From the NCBI GenBank assembly GCA_003574685.1, contig QOCQ01000014.1:1-64000 (forward strand): 64,000 nt of DNA, in the 5' to 3' direction. The notes under the pieces are model-generated. The model did no database searches. It was given only the letters and a program-made list of their open reading frames with translations, and had not been told where the DNA came from. Numbering within the stretch: position 1 is the stretch's first letter; each line of letters opens with the position of its first letter. Positions 1 through 9,045 of this stretch are shown piece by piece. A program made the position numbers and the translations under genes. The stretch comes from Rhodospirillaceae bacterium SYSU D60007 (GTDB lineage Bacteria > Pseudomonadota > Alphaproteobacteria > Reyranellales > Reyranellaceae).

Positions 1-1241
1 GATTTGCCCGAGGCGGCGGTCTGCATCTCGGTCGTCCGGCGGGCCGCATCCAGTTCGCGCCTCAGCGCTTCGGTCCTTTCGCGTTCCTGCGACAGCGCCT
101 GGCGCAGTTCGTCGGCAGCGCGCACCGCCGCCTGCCGGACCTGCTCCGCTTCCTCGGCCGATTTGCCCGAGGCTGCGGTCCGCGTCTCGGCGGCCTGGCG
201 CGCCGCGTCCAGTTCGCGCGCCAGCGCTTCGGCCTTCTCTCTCTCCCGTAATAGAGCTTGGCGGAAGTCCTCGGCAGCCCGTACTGCCGCCTGCCGCGCC
301 TGCTCGGCCTGCTCGGCCGATTTCCCCGAGGCTGCCGTCTGGGTCTCCGCCGCCCGGCGGGCCGCATCCAGTTCACGTCCCAGCGCTTCGGCCTTCTCTC
401 TCTCCCGTAACAGAGCTTGGCGGAAGTCCTCGGCAGCCCGTACTGCCGCCTGCCGCGCCTGCTCGGCTTCATCCGCGGATTGCCCCCCCGCGGTCTGCGT
501 CTGCGCGGTGCGGCGCGCCTCGGCGAGTTCGCGCGCCAGCGACTCAGCCTTTTCGCGCTCCTGGAGCAGGGCCTCGCGCAGCGGCAACGCAGCACGCTCG
601 GCCGCGTGCAGGATTTGCGCTGCCATCTCCTGCCGCGCCGCGGCAAGCTCGCGGGCTAGCGCTTCGGCCTTCTCGCGCTCCTGCGACACGGCCTGTCGCA
701 GCTCCGCCAGCGTGCCCTCCGCCGCGGGCTGCGGTGCCGCCTGTGGCGTGCGCCTGCCCTCGTCGATGCTCTTGAAGGCGGTTTCGATGCGGCCCCAGGC
801 AAGATCGCGATGGGTGTAGAGCGCGCCCGCGGCAACGGCAATCAGCCCCGTCGCGACCCCGCCGATGGCCAGCCGCCGCCAGGCGCGCGGGGCCCTCCGC
901 GGCGAAACATCGGCGGCGTCTGCCTCGCCAGACTCGTCAGCCCCAGCGTTGCGCTTGCCGGAGAAGAAGCTGAACAGCCGTCTTCGCGGTGCCGCTGCTG
1001 CCTGCAGGCCGCCGGGTCCGTAATCCTCGGGCGGGCTCGATCCGTACGAGGCCCACCATGCGGCATCCTGTTCCGAGAAGGGCTGCCAGTGGGTTGGCTT
1101 GATCTTGATCTGCTCGCCGTTCGGCCCCGCCCAGTCGCCTCTCCCGGCCGCCCATTTGGCGACATCATAGGTGCCACTTGCGTCATCCTCGAGGATGACG
1201 AAGGTTCCGTCCCTGGGTGCGGTTTCGATAGGCTGGCGCAT
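1..1241 (-). CDS. Membrane-anchored repetitive coiled-coil protein (3' end beyond window)
   Basis: This frame stays open from the ATG at 1241 to the window edge (about 413 codons), so the C-terminus is missing. The N-terminus (about residues 1-60) starts MRQPIETAPRDGTFVILEDD and is Trp-rich, a head I associate with uncharacterised rhizobial-type proteins. A charged linker follows, then one hydrophobic segment at about residues 124-142 (LAIGGVATGLIAVAAGALY). The rest is Ala/Glu/Arg-rich coiled coil with blocks such as LREREKAEALARELDAARQ. At DNA level these blocks recur with a 159-bp (53-residue) period near 86, 245 and 404. The long plus-strand frame opposite is a shadow of this repeat. The topology suggests an envelope or scaffold protein, but no function can be named. 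Confidence 0.75.
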   Translation of the reverse strand, partial: MRQPIETAPRDGTFVILEDDASGTYDVAKWAAGRGDWAGPNGEQIKIKPTHWQPFSEQDAAWWASYGSSPPEDYGPGGLQAAAAPRRRLFSFFSGKRNAGADESGEADAADVSPRRAPRAWRRLAIGGVATGLIAVAAGALYTHRDLAWGRIETAFKSIDEGRRTPQAAPQPAAEGTLAELRQAVSQEREKAEALARELAAARQEMAAQILHAAERAALPLREALLQEREKAESLARELAEARRTAQTQTAGGQSADEAEQARQAAVRAAEDFRQALLREREKAEALGRELDAARRAAETQTAASGKSAEQAEQARQAAVRAAEDFRQALLREREKAEALARELDAARQAAETRTAASGKSAEEAEQVRQAAVRAADELRQALSQERERTEALRRELDAARRTTEMQTAASGK

Positions 1242-1469
1242 GAAATGGCGCCTGTCTCCGGCTATTACAGAGCGGAACGCGCCTACGCCGAAACGCCAAA
1301 TCACGTCACTTACGCGGATTCATCACATTACTCTCTTTGGCAAAAACAGCAACCACGCGACACTACCGCGGCAAGTTGTAATCGGCTTCATGTTCACGTT
1401 ACTTGCAAAGTAAAGTCGCAACGCCGTCCTCTATGTTGTTGTAATAACCGGGCAAGGGAGCAGCTCAAC

Positions 1470-1949
1470 ATGCCAGATGTCGTGGTGCGCGGGGCAGCAT
1501 GCGAGGATGCGCCGACCATCCATCGCTTCTCGGTGGCGCTGGCCACCTTTGAGGGCGAGCCCGACGCGGTGCGGGCCACGCCTGAAATTCTTGCGCGCGA
1601 CGGTTTTGGCCCGGATCCGAAATTCGCGTCGCTGATCGCCGAACTCGACGGCCGGCCGGTGGGTTTCGTGCTTTACACCTTCAACTATTCCGTCTGGGAA
1701 GCCAGCCGCGGCATCTTTGTCGAAGATATCTGGGTCGAGGAGCATGTGCGTCAGGCCGGTGTGGGGCGCGCCTTGATGGCGGCGCTGGCGCGGGAATGCC
1801 GCGACAATGGCTATGGCCGCATTGACCTGAACGTCCTGCACTGGAATCCGGCGCGGCGCTTCTATGAAGCGATCGGCTGCGTGCACATCGAGTCGTGGTT
1901 GCCCTACCGCATCCGCGGCGAAGCCCTGCAGCGCCTGGCTGAGGGCTGA
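1470..1949 (+). CDS. GNAT-family N-acetyltransferase
   Basis: The product has 159 residues and one GNAT fold, which would transfer an acetyl group from acetyl-CoA to an amine. The acetyl-CoA-binding segment is visible as VRQAGVGRALMAALA (the R/Q-x-x-G-x-G/A loop). It is followed by the C-terminal N-x-x-A-x-x-F-Y-E-x-x-G motif in WNPARRFYEAIGC. The ATG at 1470 is chosen because AGGGAG lies about nine bases upstream and the GNAT homology begins immediately. The same frame is open further upstream but encodes nothing recognisable there. The length fits diamine acetyltransferase-like GNATs, but the substrate cannot be told. It converges on the thioesterase gene. Confidence 0.85.
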   Translation: MPDVVVRGAACEDAPTIHRFSVALATFEGEPDAVRATPEILARDGFGPDPKFASLIAELDGRPVGFVLYTFNYSVWEASRGIFVEDIWVEEHVRQAGVGRALMAALARECRDNGYGRIDLNVLHWNPARRFYEAIGCVHIESWLPYRIRGEALQRLAEG

Positions 1950-1961
1950 TCACTTCATGGT

Positions 1962-1982
1962 CCTTCCCCCTCCGGGGGAAGG
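1962..1982. terminator. Bidirectional hairpin terminator candidate
   Basis: Perfect 9-bp inverted repeat CCTTCCCCC/GGGGGAAGG with a three-base loop lies between the convergent GNAT and thioesterase genes. There is no T-run. Nearly the same hairpin occurs between the convergent genes at 10866/10900. Confidence 0.45.
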
Positions 1983-1983
1983 C

Positions 1984-2505
1984 TTATGAAAGCTGCCGGC
2001 GGCGGATGGCGATGATGCGGCCGGCCTTGTCGGGCTTGGACAGCCGGGCGTGGGCGGCGGCCATCAGCTCCAGCCGGCGGCGGGTTTCTGCCGGCCAGGG
2101 CGCCGAGCGGCGGGTCTCGTAGTCGATGTTCATCAGGATCAGCTCGTTGGTGGCTGCCACCCAGCCTTCGCTGCCGTGATACATCGTATGGAAATAGTGC
2201 ACGCGCTTGCTGTCGAAATCGAGGACCTGCGTGGTGATGCGCAGCGGATCGCCCTCACGCACCTCGCGGTCGTAGGTGACGTGCGCCTCCAGCACGAACG
2301 TCATGCCGATCTTGTCGCGCGTGTATTCCCAGCCGACGCCGAGCTGCGTGCACAGCGTATCGGTCGCCTTGTCGAAGGCCACGACGTAGAAGCCCACGTT
2401 CATGTGGCCATTCCAGTCGATCCATTCCGGCAGCACCGTGGCCCGGTGGCGATCCAGCGGAGCCGAGAGATCAAGTTCCTCGAGCGGGTAGGGCAGATCG
2501 GTCAT
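1984..2505 (-). CDS. Hot-dog acyl-CoA thioesterase (4HBT/carnitine-type)
   Basis: A 173-residue single hot-dog domain protein. The signature is [20 protein letters not shown], with the Asp/Asn-Gly-His-Met-Asn segment typical of 4-hydroxybenzoyl-CoA thioesterase/YbgC-like enzymes. This variant resembles the thioesterases associated with carnitine (betainyl-CoA) catabolism. It should hydrolyse a small acyl-CoA to the free acid and CoA in the cytoplasm. The ATG at 2505 starts just before the domain; the open frame further upstream runs into ligD and is not used. No carnitine genes are adjacent, so the substrate is inference. Confidence 0.8.
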   Translation of the reverse strand: MTDLPYPLEELDLSAPLDRHRATVLPEWIDWNGHMNVGFYVVAFDKATDTLCTQLGVGWEYTRDKIGMTFVLEAHVTYDREVREGDPLRITTQVLDFDSKRVHYFHTMYHGSEGWVAATNELILMNIDYETRRSAPWPAETRRRLELMAAAHARLSKPDKAGRIIAIRRRQLS

Positions 2506-2618
2506 CTCGTCACGGTAACGAACGGCCACCGGCGCAGGCAAGCGGCGGCGCCATCGCGGGTTGCACACCGGAACCGCCGGTGCTTCGCCGCCGTTGGATG
2601 GGCGTAACGGGGGTTGCC

Positions 2619-5297
2619 ATGAAACGGAGAGGCGCGGTGCCGAGCGGTTCACTGTCCAAGTACCGGGCCAAGCGGGATTTCTCCAAAACGCGCGAGCCCA
2701 GCGGCAAAAGCGGGGTGGCGGCCTCCGCACGGCCCCGCTTCGTGATCCAGAAGCACGCGGCCACCCGCCTGCACTATGACTTCCGGCTGGAACTCGACGG
2801 TGTGTTCAAGTCATGGGCGGTCACGCGCGGCCCTTCGCTCGACCCCGCCGACAAGCGCCTCGCCGTCGAGGTCGAGGACCATCCGCTGGCCTACGGTGAT
2901 TTCGAAGGCACCATCCCGAAGGGCGAGTATGGCGGCGGCACGGTGATGCTGTGGGACCGCGGCTACTGGTCGCCGGAGGACGGGCGTACGCCGCAGCAGG
3001 CGCTGCGCGCAGGTAACCTGAAGTTCACCCTCGACGGCAAGAAGCTGCACGGTGGCTGGGTGCTGGTGCGTCTGCGCAAGGATCGCGAGGACGCAAAACG
3101 CAACAACTGGCTGCTGATCAAGCACCGCGACGCCACAGCCGTCGATGGTGAGGGCGAGCGCGTTCTGGAGGATGACCGGTCAGTGGCGTCCGACCGCAGC
3201 ATGGAGCAGATCGCGGCTGGCAAGGGCAGGGGGCCTGCGCCCTTTATGACGGGGGGCCACCGCCGCGCCAAGGCCGGCGCCGTCTGGTCGTCGAACCGCG
3301 CCGAGTCGCCGCCGGCCGAGGCCGCGGCGGCGCCCGCCCGGAAATCCGGCCGCAAGCTGCAACGCATGCCGGCCTTCATCGAGCCGCAGCTCTGCCTGCT
3401 GGTCGATCATCCCCCGTCGGGCGGGGACTGGGGCCATGAGGTCAAGCTCGATGGCTATCGCCTGCAGCTTCGCGTCGAGGACGGCGCGGCCACGCTGCGC
3501 ACCCGCAAGGGGCTGGACTGGTCGGCCAAGTTCCCGGAGATCGTCAAGGTGGCCAGCAAGCTGCCGGATTGCATCATTGATGGCGAGGTTGCAGCGCTCG
3601 ACTCCAACGGCGCGCCGGACTTCGCCGCGCTGCAAACCGCCCTCTCGGAGCGCGACACGGTCAATCTCGTCTTTTTCGCCTTCGACCTGCTGGTTGAGGG
3701 CGATGAGGATCTGCGAAAGCTGGGCGTGCGCGATCGCAAGGCACGGCTGAAGGCACTGCTGGACGGTATGGGACGCAGCCTCGATCCGCGCCTGCGCTAT
3801 GTCGAGCATTTCGAGACCGCGGGCGACGCGGTGCTGCGTTCGGCCTGCCGCATGTCGCTGGAGGGCATCGTCTCCAAGCGCCTGGACGCGCCTTACCGCT
3901 CCGGTCGCGGCGGCACGTGGATCAAGGCGAAGTGCCGCGCTGGCCACGAGGCGGTGATCGGCGGCTGGACCAGCGAGGGCTCGCGCTTCCGCTCCCTGCT
4001 GGTCGGCACGTACGGCGACAAACATCTCGTCTATATCGGCCGGGTCGGCACCGGCTACAGCCAGGCCAAGGTGGCGAAACTGCTGCCACGGCTGAAGGCG
4101 CTGGCGGCCGACAAGAGCCCGTTCGGCGGCGCCAACGCGCCCCTAAAAAAAGCCAATGTGCATTGGGTGAAGCCTGAGCTCGTGGCCGAGATCGAGTTCG
4201 CGGGCTGGACCGAAGCGGGCCTCGTGCGGCAGGCGGCCTTCAAGGGCCTGCGCGAGGACAAGCCGGCGAAGGAGGTAGCGGCGGAGAAGCCCAGACCCGT
4301 GACACGCACGGCGCTGGCCGAACCGCAAGCGGCTTCCCCGCGTCGTGCGCAACGTGGGCCGGCGAAGTCCGGCGGCAACACCGTCATGGGCGTGACCATC
4401 TCCAACCCCGACAAGCCGATGTGGCCTGACGTGGACGGCGCGCCCGCGACCAAGCTCGACCTGGCGCGCTACTATGAAGAGGTCGGCGCGTGGATGATGC
4501 CGCACCTTGAGGGGCGTCCCTGCTCGATCGTGCGGGCACCGGAGGGGATCGACGGTGAACGCTTTTTCCAGCGTCACGCCGGGCCCGGCAGCTCCAGCCT
4601 GATCACGCTGGCGCGCATTTCGGGTGACCGCAAACCCTATCTGCAAATCGATCGCGTCGAGGCGCTGGCAGCGATGGCGCAGATCGCCGCGCTGGAGCTG
4701 CATCCCTGGAACAACCAGCCTGGCAAGCCGGAGGTGCCCGGCCGCCTGATCTTTGATCTTGATCCGGCGCCGGAGGTCGACTTCGAGGCGGTCATCGCCG
4801 CGGCGCGCGAACTCAAGGAACGCCTTGAGGCGCTGGATCTCGTGCCCTTCTGCAAGACGACCGGCGGCAAGGGCCTGCATGTGGTGACGCCGCTGGCGCC
4901 GGCCCGGGGTCGCGCCTCGGACTGGAAGACGGTCAAGCAGTTCGCGCGCGAGCTTTGCGAGCGCATGGCCGCCGACAGCCCCGCGCGATATCTCACCACC
5001 ATGGCCAAGAAGCAGCGCACCGGCCGCATCTTCCTCGACTATTTGCGCAACGACATGTTCGCCACCGCCGTGGCGCCGCTCTCGACCCGCGCCCGCGCCG
5101 GCGCCACTGTGTCCATGCCGCTCACCTGGAGCCAGGTACGCGCCGGCCTCGATCCAACGCGCTACACCCTGCGCAGCGTTCCCGGCCTGATGGCGCGCAG
5201 CAAGGCGTGGGACGACTATGCCCGCGCCGCGCAGCCGCTGGCACGCGCGATGGAACGGTTCGCTGCCGAAGGCCGCAACTTGCGGCGGGCGGCATGA
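2619..5297 (+). CDS. ligD: Multifunctional NHEJ ligase LigD (phosphoesterase-ligase-polymerase)
   Basis: An 892-residue ATP-dependent DNA ligase D for bacterial non-homologous end joining. Three domains are visible in the Pseudomonas/Agrobacterium order. The 3'-phosphoesterase covers about residues 40-170 ([10 protein letters not shown]46, H52, D54). The ligase covers about 250-550 with adenylated Lys276 in [10 protein letters not shown]. The primase-like polymerase covers about 590-880 with metal-binding FDLDP (D713, D715). Alanine/lysine-rich linkers join them. The ATG at 2619 places the phosphoesterase 40 residues in. The stop overlaps the start of ligC (ATGA). No Ku gene lies in the window, so its partner must be elsewhere. 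Confidence 0.95.
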   Translation: MKRRGAVPSGSLSKYRAKRDFSKTREPSGKSGVAASARPRFVIQKHAATRLHYDFRLELDGVFKSWAVTRGPSLDPADKRLAVEVEDHPLAYGDFEGTIPKGEYGGGTVMLWDRGYWSPEDGRTPQQALRAGNLKFTLDGKKLHGGWVLVRLRKDREDAKRNNWLLIKHRDATAVDGEGERVLEDDRSVASDRSMEQIAAGKGRGPAPFMTGGHRRAKAGAVWSSNRAESPPAEAAAAPARKSGRKLQRMPAFIEPQLCLLVDHPPSGGDWGHEVKLDGYRLQLRVEDGAATLRTRKGLDWSAKFPEIVKVASKLPDCIIDGEVAALDSNGAPDFAALQTALSERDTVNLVFFAFDLLVEGDEDLRKLGVRDRKARLKALLDGMGRSLDPRLRYVEHFETAGDAVLRSACRMSLEGIVSKRLDAPYRSGRGGTWIKAKCRAGHEAVIGGWTSEGSRFRSLLVGTYGDKHLVYIGRVGTGYSQAKVAKLLPRLKALAADKSPFGGANAPLKKANVHWVKPELVAEIEFAGWTEAGLVRQAAFKGLREDKPAKEVAAEKPRPVTRTALAEPQAASPRRAQRGPAKSGGNTVMGVTISNPDKPMWPDVDGAPATKLDLARYYEEVGAWMMPHLEGRPCSIVRAPEGIDGERFFQRHAGPGSSSLITLARISGDRKPYLQIDRVEALAAMAQIAALELHPWNNQPGKPEVPGRLIFDLDPAPEVDFEAVIAAARELKERLEALDLVPFCKTTGGKGLHVVTPLAPARGRASDWKTVKQFARELCERMAADSPARYLTTMAKKQRTGRIFLDYLRNDMFATAVAPLSTRARAGATVSMPLTWSQVRAGLDPTRYTLRSVPGLMARSKAWDDYARAAQPLARAMERFAAEGRNLRRAA

Positions 5298-6352
5298 GCA
5301 CGCCGGCGCGGGCCGCGTCGCTTTCGGCGCTGCCTGTGCCGCTGGACACCAGCCCGATGGAGGCACGGCTGGCCGATGAGCTGCCGTCCGGCGCGGGCTG
5401 GCAGTTCGAGCCCAAATGGGACGGCTTCCGCTGTCTTGCCTTTCGGGCGGGCGATCATGTCGAGCTGCGGGCCAAGTCGGGCAAGTCCCTGTCGCGCTAC
5501 TTCCCGGAGGTCATCGAAGCACTGCGCGCCGTGAAGAGCACCGTCTTCGTCGTTGATGGCGAGCTCGCGGTGCCGGTGGGCAGCAGCCTCTCCTTCGATG
5601 CGCTGCAGATGCGCCTGCATCCCGCCGCCAGCCGCATCCGCCGCCTGTCGCGCGAAACCCCGGCCATCTTCGTGCTGTTCGACTGCCTGCTCTCGACCAC
5701 GCGCGTCAGCTTGTTGGACGAGCCACTGGAGCATCGCCGCGAGGCGCTGGAGGGACTCTACGGTGCCTGGCCACGGTCGCTGTTCCGGCTCACGCCCTTC
5801 ACGCGCGACCGCCGGCAGGCGCGGCGGTGGTTGCAAAGCGCGCGCGGTGCGCTCGACGGCGTCGTGGCCAAGCGCGTCGATGGCCCCTACCGGCCGGGCG
5901 AGCGCGACATGGTCAAGGTGAAATGCCTGCGCACCGCCGATTGCGTGGTGGGCGGCTTCCGCTATGCCAGCGGCAAGCCGGTCGTGGGATCGCTGCTGCT
6001 GGGTCTTTACGACTCGGCGGGCAAGCTGAACCATGTTGGCTTCACGTCGGCCATCCCCACGGCCGAAAAACCGGCACTGACCCGCAAGCTGGAAAAGCTG
6101 CGCAGCCCGCCCGGTTTCACCGGCGACGCACCCGGCGGCCCGAGTCGCTGGAGCACCGAGCGTTCCGCGGAATGGGAGCCGCTGAAGCCGCGCCTGGTCG
6201 CCGAGGTGCAGTACGACCATGTCACTGCCGGCCGCTTCCGGCACGGCACGCGCTTCGTGCGCTGGCGCCCCGACAAGGCCCCCGCCCAGTGCACCTGCGA
6301 TCAGATGCAGCCCGAGTTGCGCCCCGGGCGCCTGCTCGGTCTGCTGCGCTGA
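5294..6352 (+). CDS. ligC: ATP-dependent DNA ligase, LigC type
   Basis: A 352-residue ligase with only nucleotidyltransferase and OB domains, the normal length of LigC. Motif I is [10 protein letters not shown] with the adenylated Lys at residue 41. Later motifs are DGELAVP (motif III) and [12 protein letters not shown] (motif IV), with MVKVKC (motif V). LigC enzymes seal nicks in stationary-phase base-excision repair and back up LigD. The ATG overlaps the ligD stop by four bases, so translation is likely coupled and the two ligases form one operon. Downstream is the noncoding region with the GTCTCC repeats. Confidence 0.92.
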   Translation: MSTPARAASLSALPVPLDTSPMEARLADELPSGAGWQFEPKWDGFRCLAFRAGDHVELRAKSGKSLSRYFPEVIEALRAVKSTVFVVDGELAVPVGSSLSFDALQMRLHPAASRIRRLSRETPAIFVLFDCLLSTTRVSLLDEPLEHRREALEGLYGAWPRSLFRLTPFTRDRRQARRWLQSARGALDGVVAKRVDGPYRPGERDMVKVKCLRTADCVVGGFRYASGKPVVGSLLLGLYDSAGKLNHVGFTSAIPTAEKPALTRKLEKLRSPPGFTGDAPGGPSRWSTERSAEWEPLKPRLVAEVQYDHVTAGRFRHGTRFVRWRPDKAPAQCTCDQMQPELRPGRLLGLLR

Positions 6353-6622
6353 AGTCCCCGCCGGGGTACGCAGGCCAGGCTTGACTTCCCATAAGGTTCT
6401 TAATATGCATTAATTGCATCACAATTCGGATGCCCGCACTTGCCAGGGAAGTTTCGTCGGACCGCAGCTTCCGCCAGCGGAGCCAGACGAGTCATCAGGT
6501 ATGCGAATGTCCTGCCCTCCTTCCGGGAAGAACGATGAATCTGTCTCCGACTGTCTCCCGGCCCACACATGACAGCACCACGTTGTCTGTCGTCCGCTGT
6601 CTCCCGCCTCGGTGACTCAAAT
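6353..6622. other. Noncoding stretch between ligC and the tandem array
   Basis: No convincing gene. It holds an AT-rich patch near 6390-6432 (TTCTTAATATGCATTAATTG), unusual for this GC-rich window and possibly a promoter or scar. Scattered GTCTCC/TGTCTCC words from about 6538 onward look like decayed units of the array that follows. Confidence 0.5.
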
Positions 6623-6780
6623 GTCTCCCGTACCTGTCTCCAGGTGTCTCCCGCTATCTGTCTCCAGGTGTCTCCCGCTATCTGTCTCCAGGTGTCTCCC
6701 GCTATCTGTCTCCAGGTATCTCCCGCTATCTGTCTCCAGGTGTCTCCCGTACCTGTCTCCAGGTGTCTCCCGGCTCAGAC
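6623..6780 (+). repeat. 24-bp direct tandem repeat array (GTCTCC-rich)
   Basis: Six head-to-tail units begin at 6623, 6646, 6670, 6694, 6718 and 6742, with a partial seventh at 6765. The inner units are 24 bp (GTCTCCCGCTATCT followed by GTCTCCAGGT). The first and sixth are 23 bp and carry GTACCT instead of GCTATCT. Each unit contains two GTCTCC words spaced 10 and 14 bases apart. The last partial unit overlaps the stop codon of the minus-strand dehydratase gene. Units abut with no unique spacers, so this is not a CRISPR array. Confidence 0.9.
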
Positions 6781-7755
6781 TGGCCGGGCGCCGTCGCCGG
6801 AGATGATGCGCGCGTACAGGGGGCGGTCGATGTTGCCGCCGGACAGCACCAGGCCCACGGGACGGCCGCGCATGTCAGGCTGCTCTTTCAGCAGGGCCGC
6901 GAGCGGACAGGCGCCGGCACCCTCGACGAGCTGATGCGTGTCCTCATAGTAGGCACGCATGGCGGCCATGATCTCGCGGTCATCGACCTGCACGATGCGC
7001 TCGGCGCCGGCGCGGATGATGTCGAAGGCCAGCGGGTCGGGCCCCCGCACCGCCACGCCATCGGCGAAGGTATCGGCGCTGTTGGTCGCCACCACCCGGC
7101 CGGCGGCGAAGGAAAGGGCGTAGGCGGGCGCCCCCGAGGCGACGACGCCGACGATTTTCGCTTTCAGGCCCAGCGCGTCGCGGGCCGCGATCATGCCGCA
7201 GATGCCGGAGCCCAGCCCGATCGGCACGTACACGGTGTCGAGGTGCGGCGCCGCCCGCAGCAGCTCCAGCGAGTAGCTCGCGACCCCGCGCACAAGGTCC
7301 ATGTCGAACGAGGGCACCATGGCGAGCTTGCGCTCCGCCGCCAGCGCAACCGCCGCGTCCTTCGCCGCATCGAAATCGTGGCCGTGCTCCAGCAGCTCGA
7401 CGCCCAGGGCACGCATGGCGGCGTTCTTCTCGACCGAGTTGCCGTGCGGCACGACAATGGTGGCGGCGATGCCGGCACGCGCCGCGGCGAAGCCGATGCT
7501 TTGGCCATGATTGCCACGTGTGGCACTGATCACTCCTGTCACTGGCGGCCCTGCGCGCTTCAGCCGGTCCATGTAGACAAGGCCGCCGCGCACCTTGAAG
7601 GCGCCGATGGGGGTGTGGTTCTCGTGCTTTACCCAGACCTCGCAACCCGTGCGCCTGGCCAGCAGCGGCCAGGCGTATTGCGGGGTCGGCGGCAGCGCGC
7701 GGTAGACGATGTTTGCGGCGTCTTCGAGCTCGGCGAGCGATGGCAGTGCGGGCAT
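6775..7755 (-). CDS. Threonine/serine dehydratase-like PLP enzyme
   Basis: A 326-residue fold-type II PLP enzyme. The PLP lysine is K54 in HTPIGAFKVRGG; the phosphate-binding Gly-rich loop is GLGSG, and SGGNID is near the C-terminus. It lacks the ACT regulatory domain of biosynthetic IlvA, so it resembles catabolic threonine dehydratase or hydroxyaspartate/serine dehydratase, releasing ammonia and a 2-oxoacid. The ATG at 7755 has GGAGG five bases upstream; an in-frame ATG at 7785 lacks such a site. It is divergent from the amidohydrolase at 7869, and its 3' end touches the tandem array. Confidence 0.85.
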   Translation of the reverse strand: MPALPSLAELEDAANIVYRALPPTPQYAWPLLARRTGCEVWVKHENHTPIGAFKVRGGLVYMDRLKRAGPPVTGVISATRGNHGQSIGFAAARAGIAATIVVPHGNSVEKNAAMRALGVELLEHGHDFDAAKDAAVALAAERKLAMVPSFDMDLVRGVASYSLELLRAAPHLDTVYVPIGLGSGICGMIAARDALGLKAKIVGVVASGAPAYALSFAAGRVVATNSADTFADGVAVRGPDPLAFDIIRAGAERIVQVDDREIMAAMRAYYEDTHQLVEGAGACPLAALLKEQPDMRGRPVGLVLSGGNIDRPLYARIISGDGARPV

Positions 7756-7868
7756 TCCGGCCTCCAGCCGCCCACATGCCGCCATGTCCTTGCCCGATCA
7801 ACGGGAAACTTGCGCCTGTGCGCCCGGCGTGCACCACTGTGCCGCTGATTTTGCTGGAGGGTTTGCGT

Positions 7869-9029
7869 ATGCCCGTTATCGGCCGTGTCCTTGAAATGCA
7901 GGACGAGCTTGCGCGCATCCGGCGCGACATCCATGCGCATCCGGAGCTGTGCTTCGAGGAGCATCGTACATCCGACATCGTGGCCGCGAAGCTGGCCGAA
8001 TGGGGGCTGGAGGTTCATCGCGGGCTGGCGAAGACCGGCGTGGTCGGCACGCTACGGCGCGGCAACTCGACCCGCTCGATCGGCCTGCGCGCCGACATGG
8101 ACGCGCTGCCCATGCAGGAAGCCAATGATTTTGCGCATCGCTCGACGTTTGAGGGGCGCATGCACGCCTGCGGCCACGACGGCCACACCGCCATGCTGCT
8201 GGGCGCGGCCAAACATCTGTCGCAGACGCGCAACTTCGAAGGCGCGGTCCATTTCATCTTTCAGCCGGCTGAAGAGGGTGGCGGTGGCGGCCGCGTGATG
8301 GTCGAGCAGGGGCTTTTCGAGAAGTTCCCCTGCGATGCGGTGTTCGCCATTCACAACAAGGTCGGGCTGGGCATCGGCCAGATCGCCACCCGGGCCGGTC
8401 CCCTGCTGGCCGCCGCCGACCGCTACGACATCCGGATCAACGGGCGGGGGGCCCACGCGGCGCATCCCCATATGGGCACCGATCCCATCGTCATCGCCTC
8501 ACAGATCGTGCTGGCCCTTCAGGGCATCGTCAGCCGCAACGTCGATCCCATCGACTCGGCGGTGGTCACCGTCGGATTCATGAAGGGCGGCTCCGCCTAC
8601 AATGTCATCCCGCAGGAGATGCATCTCGGCGGCACTGTGCGCACCACCACGCCGGCTAATCGCGATCTGGTCGAGCGTCGCATCCGGGAGATCTGCGCCG
8701 GGGCCGCCGCCATGCACGGCATCGATATCGGTCTGGACTATCGCCGCGGCTATCCGCCGACGGTGAACCATGTCGCCGAGGCCGAGTTCGCCGCCGACGT
8801 CGCCGCGGAGGTGTGCGGCGAGGCCAACGTGAACCGCAACATCCGTCCGACCATGGGCGCCGAGGATTTCTCTTACATGCTGAACGCGCGGCCCGGCGCC
8901 ATGGTGTGGCTGGGCAACGGTCCCGGCGCGGGCGGCCATAACCCGCGCTACGATTTCAACGATATGGCGATTCCGTTCGGGGTCAGCTTCTTCGTGCGGC
9001 TGGCCGAACGGTTCCTCGCCCGGCAATAG
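7869..9029 (+). CDS. M20D amidohydrolase (hippurate hydrolase-like)
   Basis: A 386-residue metal-dependent peptidase/amidase of the M20D family, which hydrolyses N-acyl amino acids such as hippurate or N-acetyl derivatives. Metal ligands are seen in HACGHDGH (C101, H103), the Glu pair of FQPAEEGG (E135-E136), GRGAHAAHPH in the dimerisation domain, and a C-terminal His in GAGGHNPRYD. The start at 7869 follows GGAGG with eight intervening bases. It precedes the ABC exporter by 16 bp and may be co-transcribed. No signal peptide is present, so it acts in the cytoplasm. Confidence 0.9.
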   Translation: MPVIGRVLEMQDELARIRRDIHAHPELCFEEHRTSDIVAAKLAEWGLEVHRGLAKTGVVGTLRRGNSTRSIGLRADMDALPMQEANDFAHRSTFEGRMHACGHDGHTAMLLGAAKHLSQTRNFEGAVHFIFQPAEEGGGGGRVMVEQGLFEKFPCDAVFAIHNKVGLGIGQIATRAGPLLAAADRYDIRINGRGAHAAHPHMGTDPIVIASQIVLALQGIVSRNVDPIDSAVVTVGFMKGGSAYNVIPQEMHLGGTVRTTTPANRDLVERRIREICAGAAAMHGIDIGLDYRRGYPPTVNHVAEAEFAADVAAEVCGEANVNRNIRPTMGAEDFSYMLNARPGAMVWLGNGPGAGGHNPRYDFNDMAIPFGVSFFVRLAERFLARQ

Positions 9030-9045
9030 CCGGGGCGGCGAGGGA

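Noticed and set aside
4-819. Long plus-strand frame rich in Ser/Ala/Arg opposite the coiled-coil gene
   Set aside because: It mirrors the repeat units of the minus-strand protein, has no family feature, and is a shadow of GC-rich repetitive DNA.
6623-6780. CRISPR array
   Set aside because: Units abut directly with no unique spacers, and no cas gene is near.
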